A stretch of DNA of 64,000 nt, taken from NCBI RefSeq assembly GCF_000026105.1, contig NC_008027.1, positions 1,938,001-2,002,000 on the forward strand, written 5' to 3'. The notes beneath the pieces are model-generated. The model was not told where the DNA came from. It worked only from the letters and a program-made list of their open reading frames with translations, and ran no database searches. This DNA is from Pseudomonas entomophila L48 (GTDB taxonomy: Bacteria; Pseudomonadota; Gammaproteobacteria; Pseudomonadales; Pseudomonadaceae). This document shows, in pieces, positions 43,743 through 53,904 of the stretch. The position numbers and the translations under genes were made by a program. How positions within the stretch are numbered: position 1 is the first letter of the stretch; every line of letters starts with the position of its first letter.

Positions 43743-44684
43743 ATGGACCCTCGCAATATCCGTATCGGCATCATCGGCAGCGGCGCCATCGGTGGCTTCT
43801 ATGGGCTGATGCTCGCCCGCGCCGGGTTCGATGTGCATTTTCTTTTGCGCAGCGAGTATGACGTGGTGCGCACCCAGGGCCTGAAACTCGACAGTGCCGT
43901 GCATGGCCAGCTACGGCTGGACAGCGTGCAGGCCTATGCCTCGGCCACCGACATGCCGCCTTGCGACTGGTTGCTGGTCGCGGCGAAGGCCACCAGCAAT
44001 GCCGAGTTGGCGCCACTGATCGTCCAGGTGGCGGCGCCGGGTGCAAAGGTGGTGCTGCTGCAGAACGGCCTGGGGGTGGAGGATCAGTTGCGGCCTGCCT
44101 TGCGTTCGGACATGCATCTGCTCGGCGGGCTGTGCTTTATTTGTGTGAACCGGGAGCGCCCCGGGGAAATCCGTCACCAGGCATTGGGTGCGGTCAACCT
44201 GGGTTATCACAGCGGGCCGGGTGGCCTGGCGGTGGTGGAAGAGGGGGCCGCGCTGTTCCGTGCCGCAGGGATCGATTCCCAGGCCATGGCCGATCTCAAC
44301 CAGGCACGCTGGCAGAAGCTGGTCTGGAACGTCCCCTATAACGGCCTTTCGGTGCTGCTCAAAGCCAGCACCATGCCATTGATGAATGACCCCGACAGCC
44401 GCGCGCTGATCCAGGCGTTGATGGCCGAAGTGGTCGAGGGGGCCAAGGCGTGCGGGCATGAATTGCCAGCGGGGTACGCCGCCCACTTGTTCCGCGTCAC
44501 CGAACAGATGCCGGACTATTGGCCTAGCATGTACCACGACCATGTCCAGCAGCGGCCGCTGGAGCTGCAGGCGATCTACGGCGAACCCCTGGCCCGCGCG
44601 AGGGCGGCGGGATGCAACCTGTCGCGCATGGAAGCGCTGTACCAGGCGCTGGCGTTCCTCGACCGGCACAATCGCATGCCCTGA
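43743..44684 (+). CDS. Ketopantoate reductase family protein (PanE/ApbA-like)
   Basis: A 313-residue NADPH-dependent 2-oxoacid reductase. The Rossmann motif is GIIGSGAIGGFYGLMLARAG (from residue 9). Conserved LLVAAKATSNAEL, LLQNGLGVEDQL, RWQKLVWNVPYNGLSVLL and the C-terminal SMYHDHVQQRPLELQAIYGE contain the Lys, Asn and Glu/Ser positions of the family. It may make pantoate for coenzyme A synthesis, but pseudomonads carry several paralogues, so the substrate may differ. The start ATG 43743 follows CCAGGAGCGCAGC. Confidence 0.87.
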   Translation: MDPRNIRIGIIGSGAIGGFYGLMLARAGFDVHFLLRSEYDVVRTQGLKLDSAVHGQLRLDSVQAYASATDMPPCDWLLVAAKATSNAELAPLIVQVAAPGAKVVLLQNGLGVEDQLRPALRSDMHLLGGLCFICVNRERPGEIRHQALGAVNLGYHSGPGGLAVVEEGAALFRAAGIDSQAMADLNQARWQKLVWNVPYNGLSVLLKASTMPLMNDPDSRALIQALMAEVVEGAKACGHELPAGYAAHLFRVTEQMPDYWPSMYHDHVQQRPLELQAIYGEPLARARAAGCNLSRMEALYQALAFLDRHNRMP

Positions 44685-44788
44685 CCCTCCCGCAGCCCGC
44701 GCCGGCAGTGCGCTGGACGGCAAGGCGCCAGTCCAGCGCGCTGCTAAGCTGAACCTTGCTCTGCCGCAGCGGCAGTCGAGGAGGTCGA

Positions 44789-45286
44789 ATGATCCGTTCC
44801 ATGCTGTACGCCACTGACCTCGGTGTGTACGCCCCTTTTGTCATGCAGCACGCGCTGGCGCTGGCGCGGACCTTCAACGCAGAGCTGTATGTGATCCACG
44901 CGGTCGAACCCATGGGGCAGTTCGCCGAATCCCTCCTGCAGAGCTACCTCGACGAGCAGACCCTCGACGCGTTGCACAGCGAGGGGGTCAACACGGTGAT
45001 GGCCAATATCGAGCAGCGGGTGCTGGACAACTTTCGCGAAGAGTTGGGTGAGGTGGCCGACCTTGCGCTGATTCGTGCGGTACGGGTGCGTCAGGGCGAC
45101 CCGGCACAGGTGATCCTCGAACAGGCGCAGCGCCTGTCGGTCGACTTGCTGATTTTCGGCAGCCACAGCGCGGGCGCGGGGGTGGACGTCCCCATCGGTC
45201 GCACGGCGGTGCGGTTGCTGCAGCTGTCCCCGGTGCCGGTCTACATGGTGCCGCTCGCCCAGCATCTTGGGCGTAGGAAAGGGTGA
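44789..45286 (+). CDS. Universal stress protein family (UspA)
   Basis: A 165-residue single-domain Usp with N-terminal MIRSMLYATDLGVYAPFVMQ and the ATP-binding-like motif FGSHSAGAGVDVPIGRTAVRLL near the C-terminus, followed by SPVPVYMVPL. It probably acts in stress survival; whether it binds ATP is likely but untested. GAGGAGG precedes ATG 44789. It lies between the ketopantoate reductase-like gene and cysB. Confidence 0.92.
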   Translation: MIRSMLYATDLGVYAPFVMQHALALARTFNAELYVIHAVEPMGQFAESLLQSYLDEQTLDALHSEGVNTVMANIEQRVLDNFREELGEVADLALIRAVRVRQGDPAQVILEQAQRLSVDLLIFGSHSAGAGVDVPIGRTAVRLLQLSPVPVYMVPLAQHLGRRKG

Positions 45287-45403
45287 AAGTGGCGGTAGGT
45301 AATTTCCGGCGATCGTAACAAAATAGTTCTAGATTTATTTCTCAAGCCACTAATATAGTTATAACTCGTCGCTGCCGGCGCGCCGGTGACCTACCGCCTT
45401 TGA

Positions 45404-46387
<984 letters not shown>

Positions 46388-46401
46388 TTCGAGATCGTAC
46401 G

Positions 46402-46422
46402 GGGCCGCTTTGCGGCCCTTTT
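46402..46422. terminator. Terminator between cysB and cysH
   Basis: GGGCCGC (46402-46408) pairs with GCGGCCC (46412-46418), TTT loop, followed by TTTT. Oriented for cysB. Confidence 0.8.
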
Positions 46423-46428
46423 GTATGT

Positions 46429-47163
46429 TTATGCCTTGGTGATCAGGTTGCCGGCATGCAGCCCGCATTCCTTCTGCGTCGACTCTTCCCACCACCAGCG
46501 CCCCTCGCGCTCATGCTGGTTCGGCAGCACCGGCCGGGTGCATGGCTCACACCCGATGCTGATGAAACCACGCTCATGCAGGCTGTTGTAAGGCAGCTCG
46601 AGCATGCGGATGTAACCCCAGACTTCCTCGCTGGTCATCTGCGCCAGCGGGTTGAACTTGTACAGAGGGCGCTCGGGGGTGGAAAAGGCGCTGTCGATCT
46701 CCAGCGCCGCCACCTGGCTGCGGGTGCCGGGGCTCTGGTCGCGGCGCTGGCCGGTGGCCCAGGCGCTCACTGTGGCCAGCTTGCGGCGCAGCGGTTCGAT
46801 CTTGCGGATGCCGCAGCATTCGCCGTGGCCGTCCTTGTAGAAGCTGAACAGGCCCTTCTCCTTGACGAACGGGTCGAGCTTGTCGCGGTCAGGGCTGAGG
46901 ATTTCGATCGGCAGGTTGTACTGTTCGCGCACCTGGTCGATGAAACGGTAGGTTTCCGGGTGCAGGCGCCCGGTATCGAGGCTGAACACCTTGACCTGCT
47001 TGTTCAGGCGCCAGGCCATGTCCACCAGCACCACATCCTCGGCGCCACTGAAGGAGATCCACAGATCGTCGCCGAAGTGTTCGAAGGCGAGCTTGAGGAT
47101 CTCCTGCGGGGACTTGCTGGCGTAGGTCGCGGCCAGGGTGGCGACGTCGAAGGGTTGGCTCAT
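46429..47163 (-). CDS. cysH: Adenosine 5'-phosphosulfate reductase (assimilatory, Fe-S)
   Basis: A 244-residue enzyme that reduces activated sulfate to sulfite with thioredoxin. The four cluster-binding Cys are present (Cys116-Cys117 in HGECCGIRK, and Cys205, Cys208 in GCEPCTRP), which marks the APS-using, 4Fe-4S type rather than the PAPS enzyme of enterics. The catalytic Cys233 is in KECGLHAG. The P-loop-like [14 protein letters not shown] is near the N-terminus. Start ATG 47163 is set by family length; the longer frame upstream overlaps pabB. Confidence 0.96.
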   Translation of the reverse strand: MSQPFDVATLAATYASKSPQEILKLAFEHFGDDLWISFSGAEDVVLVDMAWRLNKQVKVFSLDTGRLHPETYRFIDQVREQYNLPIEILSPDRDKLDPFVKEKGLFSFYKDGHGECCGIRKIEPLRRKLATVSAWATGQRRDQSPGTRSQVAALEIDSAFSTPERPLYKFNPLAQMTSEEVWGYIRMLELPYNSLHERGFISIGCEPCTRPVLPNQHEREGRWWWEESTQKECGLHAGNLITKA

Positions 47164-47250
47164 CAGGCGGTTTCCATCAGGTGAGTGGCGCTGTGCGCTC
47201 GTAGTGTCCAGATGGTAACAAAAAATGGCGGGGTAGACTGCGGCGGCCGA

Positions 47251-47288
47251 TTCGCCGGCAAGCCGGCTCCTACCGGCTTGCCGGCGAT
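47251..47288. repeat. Compact inverted REP (GCCGGCAAGCCGG family)
   Basis: TTCGCCGGCAAGCCGG (47251-47266) and CCGGCTTGCCGGCGA (47273-47287) separated by CTCCTA. It lies between pabB and cysH. Confidence 0.82.
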
Positions 47289-47291
47289 GCT

Positions 47292-48635
47292 TTACAAGCT
47301 TCGCAGTGTTTCCATCAGTACCCGCACCTTGGCGATCGACTCTTCGTATTCGGCCTGCCAGTGCGAGTCGGCCACCACCGCGCCGCCGCCCCAGCAACTG
47401 ACCTGGCCATCCTTGACCAGCAGGCTGCGGATGGCGATGGAGCTGTCCATCTCGCCGCGTACATCGATGTACAGCAACGAGCCGCAGTACAGCGCCCGGC
47501 GGGTGGGCTCCAGCTCGTCGATGATCTGCATGGCGCGGATCTTCGGCGCGCCGGTGATCGAGCCGCCCGGGAAGCTGCCGCCGATCAGGTCCAGCGCGTC
47601 GCGGCCAGCGGCCAGGCGCCCGGTGACGCTGCTGACCAGGTGGTGGACGTTGGGGTAGCTCTCCAGGCTGAACAGCTCCGGCACCTTCACTGAACCAATC
47701 TCGCAGGTGCGGCCAATGTCGTTGCGCAGCAGGTCGACGATCATCAGGTTTTCCGAGCGATCCTTCGGGCTGTTCAGCAGCTCGTCGGCGTTGCGTGCAT
47801 CCTCGATGGGGTCGCTCGCGCGTGGGCGGGTGCCCTTGATCGGGCGGGTCTCGACTTCGCCTTGGCTGACGCGGATGAAACGCTCGGGAGAGAAGCTGAG
47901 CAAGGCCGTGCTGGCATCCAGCTGCTGGTACCCGGAAAACGGCGTCGGGCACGCAGCGCGCAGGGCTTGGTAGGCGTGCCACGGATCGCCCTGGCAGGGC
48001 GCGCGGAAGCGCTGGGTCAGGTTGATCTGGTAGCAGTCGCCGGCCTGGATGTACTGCTGGACCTTGTCGAACGCGTTGCGGTATTGCTCGGGGGTCAGGT
48101 CACCGGCCATGGGAGCGAGCAGGTGGAACTCACCAGGCTTGGCGGTGGCGGGCGCTGCAAACAGCTGAACCAGGCGGTGCCGCTCGGTCGTTTCGAGGCT
48201 GGGGTGGAACACCAGCTGGCTGCGTTGCAGTTGATGGTCGGTCACCAGCGCCCAGGCATAGAGACCCAGGTGGGCGTCGGGCAGGGCGAGGTCGTCCAGG
48301 GCTTCGGCTGGCAGATGCTCCAGGCGGCGCCCGAAGTCGTAGCTCAGGTAGCCGATCAGCCCGCCGGCGAATGGCAGGTCCACGCCGTCAGGCAGTTGTG
48401 CCGTGCCCAGCTCGGCCAGCGCCTGGCGCAAGCGTTGCAAGTAGCGTTGGCCGGTTTCGCCCGGTTGTGCCAGCAGCAGCTGCCGTGGCCAGGCGCTGAG
48501 CAGGTCGAAGCGGCCGCGCTCGGCGTGGGGGCGGGCGCTGTCGAGCAGGATCGCGCCTGGCGCTGTGCGCAGGCGTGCGAAATAGAATGCAGGGTCGGGC
48601 TGGTAGGGCAGGGGGTGGAGCGTACAGGTCGGCAT
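47292..48635 (-). CDS. pabB: Aminodeoxychorismate synthase component I
   Basis: A 447-residue chorismate-using enzyme of p-aminobenzoate (folate) synthesis. The C-terminal chorismate-binding domain has [38 protein letters not shown] with the PIKGTRPR Lys that distinguishes PabB from anthranilate synthase, [34 protein letters not shown] and [20 protein letters not shown]. It needs the amidotransferase PabA, not encoded here. A REP separates it from cysH, so co-transcription is uncertain. Confidence 0.95.
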   Translation of the reverse strand: MPTCTLHPLPYQPDPAFYFARLRTAPGAILLDSARPHAERGRFDLLSAWPRQLLLAQPGETGQRYLQRLRQALAELGTAQLPDGVDLPFAGGLIGYLSYDFGRRLEHLPAEALDDLALPDAHLGLYAWALVTDHQLQRSQLVFHPSLETTERHRLVQLFAAPATAKPGEFHLLAPMAGDLTPEQYRNAFDKVQQYIQAGDCYQINLTQRFRAPCQGDPWHAYQALRAACPTPFSGYQQLDASTALLSFSPERFIRVSQGEVETRPIKGTRPRASDPIEDARNADELLNSPKDRSENLMIVDLLRNDIGRTCEIGSVKVPELFSLESYPNVHHLVSSVTGRLAAGRDALDLIGGSFPGGSITGAPKIRAMQIIDELEPTRRALYCGSLLYIDVRGEMDSSIAIRSLLVKDGQVSCWGGGAVVADSHWQAEYEESIAKVRVLMETLRSL

Positions 48636-48741
48636 CAGAATGGACGGCGATGAAAAAGCGAGGAGGGCGATTGTAGACCTGTGTAGGAAATGCGCCTAGC
48701 GCTGAGGGCGACATTCACATGCTGTACCCAGCCATGGAGGG

Positions 48742-48790
48742 GTTCGCCGGCAAGCCGGCTCCTACGGTAGGAGCCGGCTTGCCGGCGAAC
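48742..48790. repeat. Tight REP hairpin
   Basis: GTTCGCCGGCAAGCCGGCTC (then CTAC) at 48742-48765 is repeated inverted at 48767-48790 with a single base between the arms, giving a 24-bp perfect inverted repeat. Confidence 0.87.
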
Positions 48791-48794
48791 AGGG

Positions 48795-49772
48795 TCACTG
48801 CTGAACGTGCCCGAACAGCCCTTGCGACACCCGCACGCGTTGTGCGGCATCCTCGGTGCGGCCTTCCTTCGCCAGCATTTCCAGGTGCGCCTCGATGGCG
48901 TGGGTGCGTTGCGTGAGCCCGCAGTCGTTGGCGATCTGGATGTTCAGGCCGGGACGGGCATTGAGCTCGAGGATCAGCGGTCCCTTGTCCTGGTCCAGCA
49001 CCATATCCACGCCGATGTAGCCCAGGCCGCACAGTTCGTAGCAGCTGGCGGCGAGCTTCATGAAGCCGTCCCAGTTGGGCAGCTGCACGCCGTCCACCGC
49101 GTTGGTGGTGTCCGGGTGCTTGCTGATGATCTTGTTCAGCCAGGTGCCGCGCAGCGTCAGGCCCGTGGCCAGATCCACGCCCACGCCGATGGCGCCTTGG
49201 TGCAGGTTGGCCTTGCCGCCGGACTGGCGGGTCGGCAGGCGCAGCATGGCCATCACCGGGTAGCCCATCAGCACGATGATGCGGATGTCCGGCACGCCTT
49301 CGTAGCTTATGCTCTTGAAGATCTGGTCCGGGGTGACCCGGTACTCGATCAGCGCACGGTCGCGGTGCCCGCCCAGCGAGTAGAGGCCGGTGAGGATGCT
49401 GGAAATCTGGTGCTCGATTTCCTCGTGGCTGATGATCTTGCCCGACACCGTGCGGTAGCGGTCCTCGAAGCGGTCGGCGATCACCAGGATGCCGTCACCG
49501 CCGGCCCCCTGGGCCGGCTTGATGACGAAGTCGTTGCGCTCGCCGATGATCTCGTCGAGCTTCTCGATCTGCTTCTCGGTCTCGATGATGCCGTACATCT
49601 CCGGCACATGGATGCCGGCCGCCAGTGCACGCTCCTTGGTGATGATCTTGTCGTCGACGATCGGGTACAGGTGGCGCTTGTTGTACTTCAACACGTAGTC
49701 CGCGTTGCGCCGGTTGATACCCATGATGCCCCGGGCCTCCAGGGCTTTCCATGTCTTGAACAGGCCGAACAT
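48795..49772 (-). CDS. ATP-grasp alpha-L-glutamate ligase-like protein (RimK-related)
   Basis: A 325-residue cytoplasmic ATP-grasp protein. Visible elements are DFVIKPAQGAGGDGILVIAD (phosphate-binding loop), DIRIIVLMGYPVMAMLRLP, and the metal-binding end GYIGVDMVLDQDKGPLILEL followed by NARPGLNIQIAN. By family it would ligate an amino acid or peptide carboxylate, though no substrate is known for this group. Its ATG overlaps the stop of the upstream membrane-protein gene by one base (TGATG), so expression is coupled. It is the third gene of a conserved triad. Confidence 0.85.
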   Translation of the reverse strand: MFGLFKTWKALEARGIMGINRRNADYVLKYNKRHLYPIVDDKIITKERALAAGIHVPEMYGIIETEKQIEKLDEIIGERNDFVIKPAQGAGGDGILVIADRFEDRYRTVSGKIISHEEIEHQISSILTGLYSLGGHRDRALIEYRVTPDQIFKSISYEGVPDIRIIVLMGYPVMAMLRLPTRQSGGKANLHQGAIGVGVDLATGLTLRGTWLNKIISKHPDTTNAVDGVQLPNWDGFMKLAASCYELCGLGYIGVDMVLDQDKGPLILELNARPGLNIQIANDCGLTQRTHAIEAHLEMLAKEGRTEDAAQRVRVSQGLFGHVQQ

Positions 49773-51307
49773 CAGGCGTCAGCCTTCTTCAGGAAGGCCT
49801 TGAAGCGCACGAGCTCGGTCAGGCGGTAGCCGCGGTAGCGACCCATCGCCAGCATGAAGCCCACCAGGATCAGCAGCACCGCCGGGAAGGTGAAGACGAA
49901 GTAGGTCAGCTCCGGCACGGTCATCAGCAGGTGCGCGACAGAGGCGGCGAACAGGGTGCCGATGGCCACTTTCATGGCGTGGCCGCCACCGCGCTCTTCC
50001 CAGGTGATCGACAGGCGTTCGATGGTCATGGTCAGGATCACCATCGGGAACAGCGCCACCGACAGGCCGCGTTCAAGGCCCAGCTTGTGGCTGAACAGGC
50101 TGATGGCGGCGATCAGCACCACGACGAAGGTCAGCACCACCGACAGGCGCGGCAGCATCTGCAGCTTCAGGTGCTCGAGGTACGAGCGCAGCGACAGGCC
50201 AAGCGCGGTGATCACGGTGAACAGCACGATGCCGAAGCCCAGCTGTGTCTCGCGGAAGGCCAGGGCGATCAGCACCGGGGTGAAGGTGCCCAGGGTCTGG
50301 ATGCCGATTAGGTTGCGCAGCACCAGGATCACCAGCACGCCGATCGGGATCATCACCATGATCATGAAGGTCTGCTGGGTCTGCAGCGGCAGGCCGTACA
50401 GCGAGTACTCGAGGAAGTCGGCGTCGGTGTTCTCGTCGGTCAGCTTGGCCAGGCGGATGGCGTTCATCTCGCTGTTGTTCATGCTGAAGGTGACGTTGGC
50501 TTTCTTGCCGCCATCGACGGTGATCAGGTTCTCGTCGCCGGTCCACCACAGCAGGCGGTCGGCAGGCAGGCCTTGCTCGCCGGTGTCCGGGTTGAAGTAC
50601 AGCCAGTCGTTGCCGTTGAAGCTGCGCAGCCACAGTTCAGGGGTTTGCGGGGTGTCGGCAACCAGGCGGATGGTGTGGACTTTTTCAAGTGGCACGTGGG
50701 CGATGGACAGCAGCAGGTCGATGACCTGGGCCTTCTTCATCGACGAGGTGTCGCCGGCCAGCAGCAGCTTGACGTTGTCGTCGTTGAGATTGTTGACGCG
50801 CTTGATGGTCTCGCCGACGAAAGTCTCGACGTCGGCCGAGTGTTGACGGATCGGTGCCATCAGCGCTTCGGCGGCGATCTTCTCCGGGCCCTCGAGGGCC
50901 AGGCTGTCGCGGAAGGTCGGGCCCTTGATCTTGGTCTTTTCGTTGCTGTAGCGCTTGGTCAGCACCAGGCGGTAGTAGAGGGTCTGGTTGCCGCTGGCGC
51001 GGCGGGCCGACCAGGTGACCTTGCGGTTGCCGTCGACGCGGTTGACGCTCACCCCATAGTTGTTGGAGATGAAGCTCTCGTTGAGGCTCACATAGTCGCG
51101 GTTCAGCGGCGGCACGAACATCTGCACCTTGACCGGGTCCTTGGCGCTGGCGACGAACTCGACCTTGGCGTCGATGTTCCACAGGTCGTCGGTTTCATCT
51201 TCGGTCACCGGGATACCGAGGGCGAAGATCTGATAGGCCGTGATCGCCACGCCCAGCAACACCAGGACGGTGATCAAGACTTTCAGGTGGAGGGTAAGAG
51301 AGCGCAT
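49772..51307 (-). CDS. UUP1-type seven-TM membrane protein with inactive transglutaminase-like domain
   Basis: A 511-residue inner-membrane protein. One N-terminal span (VLITVLVLLGVAITAYQIFA) is followed by a periplasmic domain of about 270 residues and then about seven hydrophobic spans (for example FMIMVMIPIGVLVILVLRNL, VVLTFVVVLIAAISLF, FVFTFPAVLLILVGFMLAMG). I recall the family annotation inactive transglutaminase fused to a 7TM domain; the Cys-His-Asp triad is indeed not apparent because the periplasmic domain has no Cys. It lies 5 bp after the retropepsin-like gene and overlaps the ATP-grasp gene. Confidence 0.83.
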   Translation of the reverse strand: MRSLTLHLKVLITVLVLLGVAITAYQIFALGIPVTEDETDDLWNIDAKVEFVASAKDPVKVQMFVPPLNRDYVSLNESFISNNYGVSVNRVDGNRKVTWSARRASGNQTLYYRLVLTKRYSNEKTKIKGPTFRDSLALEGPEKIAAEALMAPIRQHSADVETFVGETIKRVNNLNDDNVKLLLAGDTSSMKKAQVIDLLLSIAHVPLEKVHTIRLVADTPQTPELWLRSFNGNDWLYFNPDTGEQGLPADRLLWWTGDENLITVDGGKKANVTFSMNNSEMNAIRLAKLTDENTDADFLEYSLYGLPLQTQQTFMIMVMIPIGVLVILVLRNLIGIQTLGTFTPVLIALAFRETQLGFGIVLFTVITALGLSLRSYLEHLKLQMLPRLSVVLTFVVVLIAAISLFSHKLGLERGLSVALFPMVILTMTIERLSITWEERGGGHAMKVAIGTLFAASVAHLLMTVPELTYFVFTFPAVLLILVGFMLAMGRYRGYRLTELVRFKAFLKKADA

Positions 51308-51312
51308 CGGAA

Positions 51313-51849
51313 TTACTCTGCTTTGGGAGCTTCGGTGGCACAGGCAGGTTTGCCGGCCGCGTATTTTAGGCTTGGGTCGACCAGGGCACCAAAGTGCTTG
51401 AGGGCCTCGGAGCCGATCAGCAGCGGGAACTGGAAAGCGCTGCGGTCGGTGAGGTTGACCTCGATGGTGCGTCGTGTCTGGCCCATGCAGATATCGAGCT
51501 CGATGACCGGGCGGGCGGTGTAGGCCTTGCCGGATTCGGCGTCATAGTCCCCGGCACGGCGCTTGATCTTGCTGACCCGGGCCAGGGGGCGTTCGATAGG
51601 GTGTTTGTGGGCGGCGTCGATGGCCAGGTAGAAACGTACCCAGCTCTCGCCGTCGCGCTTGAAACGCTTGATGTCGCGGGCGCTGAGCGAGGCAGTCTTG
51701 GCGCCGGTATCGAGCTTGGCCGCCACTTCCAGGTCCAGGTCGCCCAGGCGAGCGTATTCGTTCAGACCGTACACGGTCTTTTCCGCCGCGGGCGCGAGGG
51801 CCGGCAGCAGGGTCAGGCAGAGCAGCAGTGAAGCGGGTGTGAGTCTCAT
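51313..51849 (-). CDS. Retropepsin-like aspartic protease family protein (RimB-like, exported)
   Basis: A 178-residue protein with a signal peptide (MRLTPASLLLCLTLLPALAPAA). The active-site motif of retropepsins is clear: AAKLDTGAKTASLSARDIKR (Asp-Thr-Gly-Ala). A second conserved element is FPLLIGSEALKHFGALVDPS. Cytoplasmic relatives are annotated as RimK-associated zinc or aspartic proteases; here the signal peptide places it in the periplasm. It is the first gene of the triad, 5 bp before the membrane-protein gene. Start ATG 51849 gives the clean signal peptide. Confidence 0.83.
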   Translation of the reverse strand: MRLTPASLLLCLTLLPALAPAAEKTVYGLNEYARLGDLDLEVAAKLDTGAKTASLSARDIKRFKRDGESWVRFYLAIDAAHKHPIERPLARVSKIKRRAGDYDAESGKAYTARPVIELDICMGQTRRTIEVNLTDRSAFQFPLLIGSEALKHFGALVDPSLKYAAGKPACATEAPKAE

Positions 51850-52048
51850 AATCCTGGCGCGGTGCTGTGCGGGGTTCAGGGCAAGGCGACTGGCCAAGCG
51901 TCCTCATGAGTGTGTCGGTAGCATGAAAAGATGACAGACACACGATCCATGCTCCGAAAGGAGCGCGGCATTCTATCACGCCGATGTCTTGACGCCAGCG
52001 CGCCCGCGATCAGACCGCCGGGAGGCGGGGTAAGTTCGTTATTAGACG

Positions 52049-52060
52049 ATTGTCGACAAT
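52049..52060. promoter_or_regulatory. Palindromic operator candidate, distal
   Basis: ATTGTCGACAAT is a perfect 12-bp palindrome located 75 bp before the gntR start. Its core TGTCGACA recurs at 52124-52131. Such short palindromes are typical of FadR-subfamily GntR regulators. Confidence 0.6.
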
Positions 52061-52123
52061 ATTCTTTTTGTCTTTGACGTGAGGCCTTGGTTTAGCTAGT
52101 TTTGCCGTCATTGATTTTGAAGG

Positions 52124-52133
52124 TGTCGACAAT
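52124..52133. promoter_or_regulatory. Operator candidate, proximal, at the gntR start
   Basis: TGTCGACAAT, sharing the core palindrome TGTCGACA with the distal site 73 bp upstream. It ends one base before the start codon at 52135, so a bound repressor would block transcription and cover the translation start region. Confidence 0.6.
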
Positions 52134-52134
52134 C

Positions 52135-52851
52135 ATGCTGGACACAGCCCAGGCAGCCGCGATCAACCAGGACGAGACCGAGACCCTCTCGGAGAACGTC
52201 TTTCGGCGCATCCAGGCGGCCATCGTCAAGGGTGAGATCGCGCCCGGCAGCAAGATTTCCGAACCGGAGCTGGCGCGCACCTACGGCATCAGCCGTGGCC
52301 CGCTGCGCGAAGCGATCCACCGCCTGGAGGGCCAGCGCCTGCTGGTGCGCGTGCCCCATGTCGGGGCGCGGGTGGTGTCGTTGAGCCACGCCGAGCTGAT
52401 CGAGCTGTATGAGATCCGTGAATCGCTCGAGGGCATGGCCTGCCGCCTGGCCGCCGAGCGCATGAGCCAGGCGGCCATCGACGAGCTGCGCCATGTGCTC
52501 GACACTCACGAGCGCGATGCTGCGTTCCAGGCCGGGCAGGGCTACTACCAGCAGGAAGGGGACTACGACTTCCACTACCGGATCATCCAGGGCAGCGGCA
52601 ACCAGACCCTCTACAAGATGCTGTGCGGCGAGCTGTACCAGCTGGTGCGCATGTACCGCATCCAGTTCTCCACCACGCCCAACCGGCCACGCCAGGCCTT
52701 CGCCGAACACCACCGTATCCTCGACGCCATCGAGGCCCGCGACGGCGAACTCGCAGAACTCCTGATGCGCCGCCACATCGGCGCGTCCAAGCGCAATATC
52801 GAGCGCCACTACCAGGGCGCCGACAACAATAGCCCACGAGGTGAGTCATGA
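52135..52851 (+). CDS. GntR family regulator of the propionate (prp) operon
   Basis: A 238-residue repressor-type protein of the FadR/FCD subgroup. The N-terminal winged helix is [60 protein letters not shown]. The C-terminal FCD domain has the metal-ligand type residues ([50 protein letters not shown]). It overlaps prpB by 4 bp (ATGA), so it is part of the operon it probably controls; pseudomonads use this GntR in place of the enteric activator PrpR. The effector is likely 2-methylcitrate or a related acid (inference). Confidence 0.92.
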   Translation: MLDTAQAAAINQDETETLSENVFRRIQAAIVKGEIAPGSKISEPELARTYGISRGPLREAIHRLEGQRLLVRVPHVGARVVSLSHAELIELYEIRESLEGMACRLAAERMSQAAIDELRHVLDTHERDAAFQAGQGYYQQEGDYDFHYRIIQGSGNQTLYKMLCGELYQLVRMYRIQFSTTPNRPRQAFAEHHRILDAIEARDGELAELLMRRHIGASKRNIERHYQGADNNSPRGES

Positions 52852-53738
52852 CAGTGAAGAGCACCCCCGGCCAGCGTTTCCGTGACGCGGTTGCCGCCGA
52901 ACATCCGCTGCAGGTGGTCGGGACCATCAACGCCAACCACGCCCTGCTGGCCAAGCGTGCCGGTTTCAAGGCCATCTACCTGTCCGGTGGCGGCGTCGCC
53001 GCCGGTTCCCTGGGGCTGCCGGACCTGGGCATCAGTGGCCTGGACGACGTGCTCACCGACGTGCGCCGCATCACCGACGTGTGCGACCTGCCGCTGCTGG
53101 TGGATGTCGACACCGGCTTCGGCGCCTCGGCTTTCAACGTCGCCCGTACCGTCAAGTCGATGAGCAAGTTCGGCGCTGCGGCCATCCATATCGAGGACCA
53201 GGTCGGCGCCAAGCGCTGCGGCCATCGCCCGAACAAGGAGATCGTCAGCCAGCAGGAGATGGTCGACCGTATCAAGGCCGCCGTTGACGCCCGCAGCGAC
53301 GACAGCTTCGTGATCATGGCGCGCACCGACGCGCTGGCGGTAGAAGGCCTGAACGCCGCGCTGGACCGTGCGGCGGCGTGTGTCGAAGCCGGCGCCGACA
53401 TGATCTTCCCGGAAGCGATCACCGAACTTTCGATGTACAAGACCTTCGCCGACCGGGTGAAGGCGCCGATCCTGGCCAACATCACCGAGTTTGGCGCCAC
53501 GCCGTTGTACACCACCGAGGAGCTGGCCTCGGTCGACGTGTCGCTGGTGCTCTACCCGCTGTCGGCGTTCCGTGCCATGAACAAGGCCGCCGAGAATGTC
53601 TACACCGCGCTGCGCCGTGACGGTACGCAGAAGAACGTGATCGACACCATGCAGACTCGCATGGAGCTCTACGATGCCATCGGCTACCACGCCTTCGAGC
53701 AGAGCCTCGATGCGCTGTTCGCGCAGAAGAAGGGATAA
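52848..53738 (+). CDS. prpB: 2-Methylisocitrate lyase
   Basis: A 296-residue isocitrate-lyase superfamily enzyme that splits 2-methylisocitrate to pyruvate and succinate, the last step of the methylcitrate cycle. The catalytic motif KRCGHR is at 122-127 (Cys124) and the metal-binding [10 protein letters not shown] and [10 protein letters not shown] elements are intact. It overlaps the regulator gene by 4 bp and is followed by a 166-bp gap with REP units before prpC. Confidence 0.97.
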   Translation: MTVKSTPGQRFRDAVAAEHPLQVVGTINANHALLAKRAGFKAIYLSGGGVAAGSLGLPDLGISGLDDVLTDVRRITDVCDLPLLVDVDTGFGASAFNVARTVKSMSKFGAAAIHIEDQVGAKRCGHRPNKEIVSQQEMVDRIKAAVDARSDDSFVIMARTDALAVEGLNAALDRAAACVEAGADMIFPEAITELSMYKTFADRVKAPILANITEFGATPLYTTEELASVDVSLVLYPLSAFRAMNKAAENVYTALRRDGTQKNVIDTMQTRMELYDAIGYHAFEQSLDALFAQKKG

Positions 53739-53757
53739 GTGAAGGTCGGTGCTGGCC

Positions 53758-53845
53758 TCTTCGCGGGTAAACCCGCTCCTACAGGAGTTGCACAGGTTTT
53801 TGAAACGCCGCTGCACCTGTAGGAGCCGGCTTGCCGGCGAACAGG
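53758..53845. repeat. REP pair between prpB and prpC
   Basis: CTTCGCGGGTAAACCCGCTC then CTACAGG (left) and CCTGTAGGAGCCGGCTTGCC then GGCGAACAGG (right, inverted, divergent subtype). Confidence 0.8.
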
Positions 53846-53904
53846 CCCGACACCCGATTAGCCAGAAAAGACTTCGATAACAAATTCAAGAAAGGAGAAA
53901 CACC

